In this document: piece by piece, positions 60,599 through 64,000 of the stretch
How the letters are laid out: each line of letters starts with the position of its first letter
Numbering within the stretch: the first letter of the stretch is position 1
Made by a program: the position numbers and the translations under genes
Notes under the pieces: generated by a model
Databases searched by the model: none
Seen by the model: the letters and a program-made list of their open reading frames with translations, nothing else
What the model was told of the DNA's origin: nothing
Assembly (NCBI GenBank): GCA_040219515.1
Contig: JAVJSI010000007.1
Location: 186,001-250,000, forward strand
DNA length: 64,000 nucleotides
From: Acidimicrobiales bacterium
Lineage (GTDB): Bacteria > Actinomycetota > Acidimicrobiia > Acidimicrobiales > Aldehydirespiratoraceae
Direction of reading: 5' to 3'

Positions 60599-61542
60599 TG
60601 TGGCAGCTCGATTCGGTCACCGTCGAGTTCGACGGGACGGTCGCGGTCGACGAGGTGTCGCTGCGGATAGACGACGGCGAAATCCTCGTCGTCCTCGGCC
60701 CGAGCGGCTGCGGCAAGTCGACGATGCTGCGGACCGTGGCCGGACTCCAGGCCCCGACCCGCGGGCGGGTGCGCATCGACGGCGACGACGCCACCGACCG
60801 GCCTCCGCATCGACGCGGGATCGGCATGATGTTCCAACAACCCACACTCTTCCCGCACAGGGACGTGGGTCACAACATCGGGTTCGGGCTTCGCATGAGC
60901 GCGATTCCTCCCGCCGAGCGAACCCGTCGTATCGCCGAGATGCTCGACCTCGTGGGCCTGCCCGGCTTCGAGCGCCGAGACGTCTCGACCCTCTCGGGTG
61001 GTGAGGCCCAGCGGGTCGCGCTCGCCCGCTCGCTGGCGCCGCGCCCGACCCTGCTGCTCCTCGACGAGCCACTGGGTGCACTCGACCGCGTCCTGCGGGA
61101 GCGATTGATCACCGAACTGCCCGAGCTTCTACGGAGCACCGGCACCGCGGCGATGTACGTCACCCACGATCACGACGAGGCCTTCGCGATCGCAGACCGG
61201 ATCGCGGTCATGACCGCCGGCGCGATTCTCCGGACTGCACCACCCGAGGAACTCTTCGCCGATCCCGGCACCGAGATCGTGGCCCGCTTCCTCGGCCACA
61301 CGAACATCGTCGGCGAGCCGCACCAGCGACGGGTGATCCGTCCCGACGCGGCGACGGTCGATCCGACGGGGACACTCGCCGCCACCGTGCTCCACGATCG
61401 CTTCCGCGGTGACCACCACGAGGTTTCGTTCGCCACCGCCAGCGGTCCGCTCACGTTTCGGCTCTCCGAGCCTCTCCGCGTGGGAACCGAGATCCGATTG
61501 CGCATCGATCCGGCCCGCGTCTCGCCCGTCGACCCCGCCTGA
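60598..61542 (+). CDS. thiQ: Thiamine ABC transporter ATP-binding protein
   Basis: The 314-aa ATPase has Walker A GPSGCGKST (34-42), signature LSGGEAQRV and Walker B LLLLDEPLGALD, with a C-terminal extension of about 100 residues containing an OB/TOBE-like region. The start overlaps thiP at TGATG. ThiQ is often shorter, so the tail is a lineage feature. It drives thiamine uptake with ThiB and ThiP. Confidence 0.93.
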   Translation: MWQLDSVTVEFDGTVAVDEVSLRIDDGEILVVLGPSGCGKSTMLRTVAGLQAPTRGRVRIDGDDATDRPPHRRGIGMMFQQPTLFPHRDVGHNIGFGLRMSAIPPAERTRRIAEMLDLVGLPGFERRDVSTLSGGEAQRVALARSLAPRPTLLLLDEPLGALDRVLRERLITELPELLRSTGTAAMYVTHDHDEAFAIADRIAVMTAGAILRTAPPEELFADPGTEIVARFLGHTNIVGEPHQRRVIRPDAATVDPTGTLAATVLHDRFRGDHHEVSFATASGPLTFRLSEPLRVGTEIRLRIDPARVSPVDPA

Positions 61543-61545
61543 TCC

Positions 61546-61971
61546 TCAGCGCTCGAGACGCATCGGAACGTGGGCGATTCCGTCCTCGAGGTACTCGGGG
61601 CCGGTCGCGACGAATCCACGCGTCGTGTACCAGCCTTCGAGATGGGCCTGCGCATCGAGCACCCAGGGACCGACCGTCGTGGCGAGCACGTGGTCGAGGA
61701 GGGCGCCGGCCATCCCCGCACCACGGACGTCGGCTCGGGTCACGATCCGACCCAATCGGCGTGCCTCGCCGTCGTCGAGGACACGCAGGTAGGAACACGG
61801 CCCGACGGTGTCGGCGGTCCAGACATGCCGGGTCGTGGGCTCGACGTCGCGACCGTCGAGTTCCGGGTAGGGGCAGGCCTGCTCGACCACGAACACGTCG
61901 ACACGCAGCTTGACGAGATCGTGGAACTCCGCAGCGGCGAGCGACGCGAACGTCTTGTCGATGACCTCCAT
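61546..61971 (-). CDS. GNAT family acetyltransferase (ElaA-like)
   Basis: The 141-aa protein begins MEVIDKTFASLAAAEFHDLVKLR, and acetyl-CoA binding fits RLGRIVTRADVRGAGMAGALLDHVL. The QACPYPELDGRDVE region matches ElaA-type GNATs. The substrate is unknown. It is convergent with thiQ, separated by 3 bp. Confidence 0.88.
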   Translation of the reverse strand: MEVIDKTFASLAAAEFHDLVKLRVDVFVVEQACPYPELDGRDVEPTTRHVWTADTVGPCSYLRVLDDGEARRLGRIVTRADVRGAGMAGALLDHVLATTVGPWVLDAQAHLEGWYTTRGFVATGPEYLEDGIAHVPMRLER

Positions 61972-61978
61972 CACCGGC

Positions 61979-62608
61979 TCACATGCGATCGAGGAGCTCA
62001 CGCTTCTTCTGGTCGAACTCCGCCTCGGTGATCGCACCCTGACGCCGGAGCTGGTCGAGCTTGTCGATCTGCTCGGGGATCGACTCAGGCGACGCACCCC
62101 CGGACGCGGCCTGACCCATGCGCTGGTACTTGCGCGCCTCGAGACCCTCGACCTGACGGTAGATCTCGTTCTGCACCAGGTTGGGCCTGCGGATGTCCGT
62201 GAACGTCTGGCGGCCTCCCTCACCCGCCGATTCGATCCCCAGGTCCCCGGCGCGGATCAACCGTTCGAACACCGACTGGTTGAAGAACACGGTGTTGATG
62301 CGGTCGAGCGGAATCTCCTTGCCCTGCTTCGATATCACGCCGGCCCGCGAGATGACCCGCTCGTTCGTGACCACGAAGTTGGTGGTCGTCCAGTTGAGGT
62401 ACCGCAGCCCGAACCAGCCCAGCGACCCTAGGACCCAGATGCCGATGGGCGTCTTCAACCAGTCGGACCAGTCCCCGATGAGTGCTCCGACGCCGAAGAG
62501 AACGGCGACGACAAGGAGGGCGCCGGCGGGGGCCAGGTACCACCAGTGCGGACGGAGGTCGAGGACGAGATCCTCGTCCTCGGTGAGGAGATGACGCGGG
62601 AAGGGCAT
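61979..62608 (-). CDS. PH-domain (bPH2) membrane protein with SHOCT motif
   Basis: The 209-aa protein has an acidic start (LLTEDEDLVLDLRPHWW), two membrane helices (about 25-70), a bPH2 domain (VTNERVISRAGVISKQGKEIPLDRIN) and a C-terminal SHOCT helix (IDKLDQLRRQGAITEAEFD). The role is unknown. It lies 7 bp upstream of the GNAT gene. Confidence 0.9.
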   Translation of the reverse strand: MPFPRHLLTEDEDLVLDLRPHWWYLAPAGALLVVAVLFGVGALIGDWSDWLKTPIGIWVLGSLGWFGLRYLNWTTTNFVVTNERVISRAGVISKQGKEIPLDRINTVFFNQSVFERLIRAGDLGIESAGEGGRQTFTDIRRPNLVQNEIYRQVEGLEARKYQRMGQAASGGASPESIPEQIDKLDQLRRQGAITEAEFDQKKRELLDRM

Positions 62609-62621
62609 GACGGGATCGTAG

Positions 62622-62966
62622 CTATCCCCATCCCCAGGCGTGGAGGGACGCGTCGTCGATCCCGAAGTGGTGAGCGATCTCGTGCACCACGGTGACCGCG
62701 ATCTCCTCGACGAGGTCGGCCTCGTCGACGCACATCTCGCACAGCGCGAGGCGGTAGAGCGAGATCACGTCGGGCATCACGAGTCCGCCGTAGTCGTTGC
62801 GCTCCGTCAACGGAATCCCCTCGTACAAGCCGAGCAGGTCCTCGGTCGGGTGACGGTCCTCGGCGACGATCGCGACGTTCTCCATCAACCGCCCGAGCTC
62901 CTCGGGGAGGGCGTCGAGTGCGTCCCCGACGAGCTGTTCGAATCGACGGGTACTCACGGGCTCCAC
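62622..62966 (-). CDS. Zincin-like metallopeptidase family protein
   Basis: The 114-aa protein contains HEIAHHFGIDD, an HExxH zinc site followed by an Asp ligand, like the small actinobacterial zincin family (DUF1025). It starts at GTG 62966, with GTG 62957 as the alternative. It lies 13 bp upstream of the PH-domain gene and 38 bp from the divergent helicase. Confidence 0.88.
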   Translation of the reverse strand: MEPVSTRRFEQLVGDALDALPEELGRLMENVAIVAEDRHPTEDLLGLYEGIPLTERNDYGGLVMPDVISLYRLALCEMCVDEADLVEEIAVTVVHEIAHHFGIDDASLHAWGWG

Positions 62967-63004
62967 CCGGCAGACACTACCGATCGAGTCGCTAGGGTCG
63001 GCCC

Positions 63005-64000
63005 GTGCACGACGCCGACGCGCTCCTCGCTGGTCTCACCGACGAGCAGCGCGACGCGGTCCTGACTGCGGCCAACCCCTTGTGTATCATCGCCGGCGCC
63101 GGATCAGGGAAGACCCGGGTGCTGACGCGACGTATCGCCTGGCACGCCGGCGACGGGGGGATCGATCCCCGCCGGGTGCTCGCCCTCACCTTCACCCGCC
63201 GGGCCGCAGCCGAGCTCCGCGGCCGGACCCGCCGACTCGGACTACGCGAGGAGGTCGCCGCGGGCACGTTCCACGCTGCCGCCCTCGCCATACTGCGGCG
63301 CTTCTGGGACCACACGGGTCGGAGCCATCCGACGCTGCTCGAGCGCCGCATGACCCTCCTCGCCAAGGCTCACCCCCGAATCGATCGCGCCACCGTTGCC
63401 GATCTCGATGCCGAGATCGGCTGGGCCCGGGCCCGGCTCATCACCCCGGAGTCCTATGGGGAGGCGGCCGCGGCCGCCCGGCGTCGTCCACCTCGCAGTG
63501 CCGAGTTCGTCGCCCGCGCCTATGCCGGCTACCAGGACCAGAAACGCAAGCAGCGCCTGATCGACTTCGATGACGTGTTGGCACTGTGTCACGCGACGAT
63601 GCATCGCGAAACCGCGTTCGCCGACGCGCAACGCTGGCGGCACCGCCATCTGTTCGTCGACGAGTTCCAGGACGTGAACCCGCTCCAGTTCGCGGTTCTT
63701 CAGTCCCTTCGCGGGCCCGAGTCCACCCTCGTCGTCGTGGGCGATCCCGACCAGGCGATCTACGGATGGAACGGGGCCGAGCCCGACTTCCTCAACGACA
63801 TCGGCCAGCACCTTCCCGGCGTCGCTGTGGTCCATCTGCGCACGAATTTCCGATCGACACCAGAGGTGCTCGCGGCGGCGGGTCGGGTTCTCGGGAAGGA
63901 ACCCCAGCCGGCCGCGAGGTTCCGCGGCGACCCACCGACACTCACGGCGGTGGGTCCCGACGGGGAGCCGGCCGCGGTCGCGCTGGCCGTCCGCGCTCGA
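63005..64000 (+). CDS. UvrD/PcrA-family DNA helicase, N-terminal part (cut by window edge)
   Basis: The 332 visible residues contain LTDEQRDAVLTA, Walker A IIAGAGSGKT, LTFTRRAAAEL (motif Ia), HLFVDEFQDVN (motif II) and GDPDQAIYGWNGA (motif III), as in superfamily 1A helicases. The GTG at 63005 has AGGG about 8 nt upstream. The rest lies beyond the window, so UvrD2-like C-terminal domains cannot be judged. It unwinds DNA in repair. Confidence 0.93.
   Translation, partial: MHDADALLAGLTDEQRDAVLTAANPLCIIAGAGSGKTRVLTRRIAWHAGDGGIDPRRVLALTFTRRAAAELRGRTRRLGLREEVAAGTFHAAALAILRRFWDHTGRSHPTLLERRMTLLAKAHPRIDRATVADLDAEIGWARARLITPESYGEAAAAARRRPPRSAEFVARAYAGYQDQKRKQRLIDFDDVLALCHATMHRETAFADAQRWRHRHLFVDEFQDVNPLQFAVLQSLRGPESTLVVVGDPDQAIYGWNGAEPDFLNDIGQHLPGVAVVHLRTNFRSTPEVLAAAGRVLGKEPQPAARFRGDPPTLTAVGPDGEPAAVALAVRAR

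Overview
The window is a gene-dense stretch of high-GC actinobacterial chromosome. The lineage looks like Acidimicrobiia or a close relative, and this is an inference from gene content, not a database match. Supporting signs are the blocks rpsO-pnp-M16 peptidase-dapB-dapA-rnj-ftsK and smc-mutM-rnc-acpP-plsX-rpmF-DUF177-DivIVA-like-coaD-rsmD-recG, an F420-type luciferase-like enzyme, LpqH-like and DUF4333 lipoproteins, frequent GTG starts, and many 1-13 nt overlaps that imply translational coupling. I found no rRNA, tRNA, CRISPR array, prophage or complete insertion sequence, and no gene-free stretch longer than 300 bases.

Layout. 1-4079: a sensor kinase/response regulator pair (kinase cut by the window edge), divergent from a four-gene operon of a secreted poly-acidic protein, a Pro/Ala-rich membrane protein, ApbE and a ferric-reductase-like heme membrane protein. 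4002-23143: a Na/Ca exchanger, then the conserved ftsK/rnj/dapA/dapB/pnp/rpsO block. A large LuxR-family ATPase regulator and three lipoproteins that share an LpqH-like domain sit between ftsK and rnj; one of the lipoproteins also carries a von Willebrand D domain. 23284-32896: accessory metabolism (sulfatase, PPDK-like protein without a PEP-binding barrel, DUF4333 lipoprotein, YhhN, a P450-type ferredoxin/reductase pair, SDR, phosphotransferase, LLM oxidoreductase). 32896-45000: the housekeeping block from smc to recG, including a strongly diverged MutM and a small rpmF gene. 45006-57730: fatty-acid kinase-like protein, cold-shock-like protein, sulfotransferase and glycosyltransferase, pckA, small regulators, PIG-L deacetylase, racemase, hydrolase, EamA transporter and a CPA2 antiporter fused to stress domains. 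57880-61542: a TPP riboswitch followed by thiBPQ. 61546-64000: GNAT, PH/SHOCT protein, zincin and the start of a UvrD-like helicase.

How the genes work together. The central block couples RNA decay (RNase J, PNPase, RNase III), lysine/peptidoglycan precursor synthesis (DapA, DapB), chromosome handling (FtsK, SMC, RecG) and phospholipid initiation (AcpP, PlsX, possibly FakA). Thiamine uptake is controlled by the riboswitch. The racemase, LLM enzyme, SDR, ferredoxin pair and phosphotransferase together suggest lipid or sterol catabolism. That last point rests on family membership only.

The strongest candidates for undescribed biology are: (1) the VWD/LpqH-like lipoprotein cluster at 10207-14145; (2) a winged-helix plus helical domain that replaces the PEP-binding barrel of a PPDK-like protein and also occurs as a separate small gene at 16847-17422; and (3) a MutM-family protein lacking the catalytic proline and other hallmark residues.
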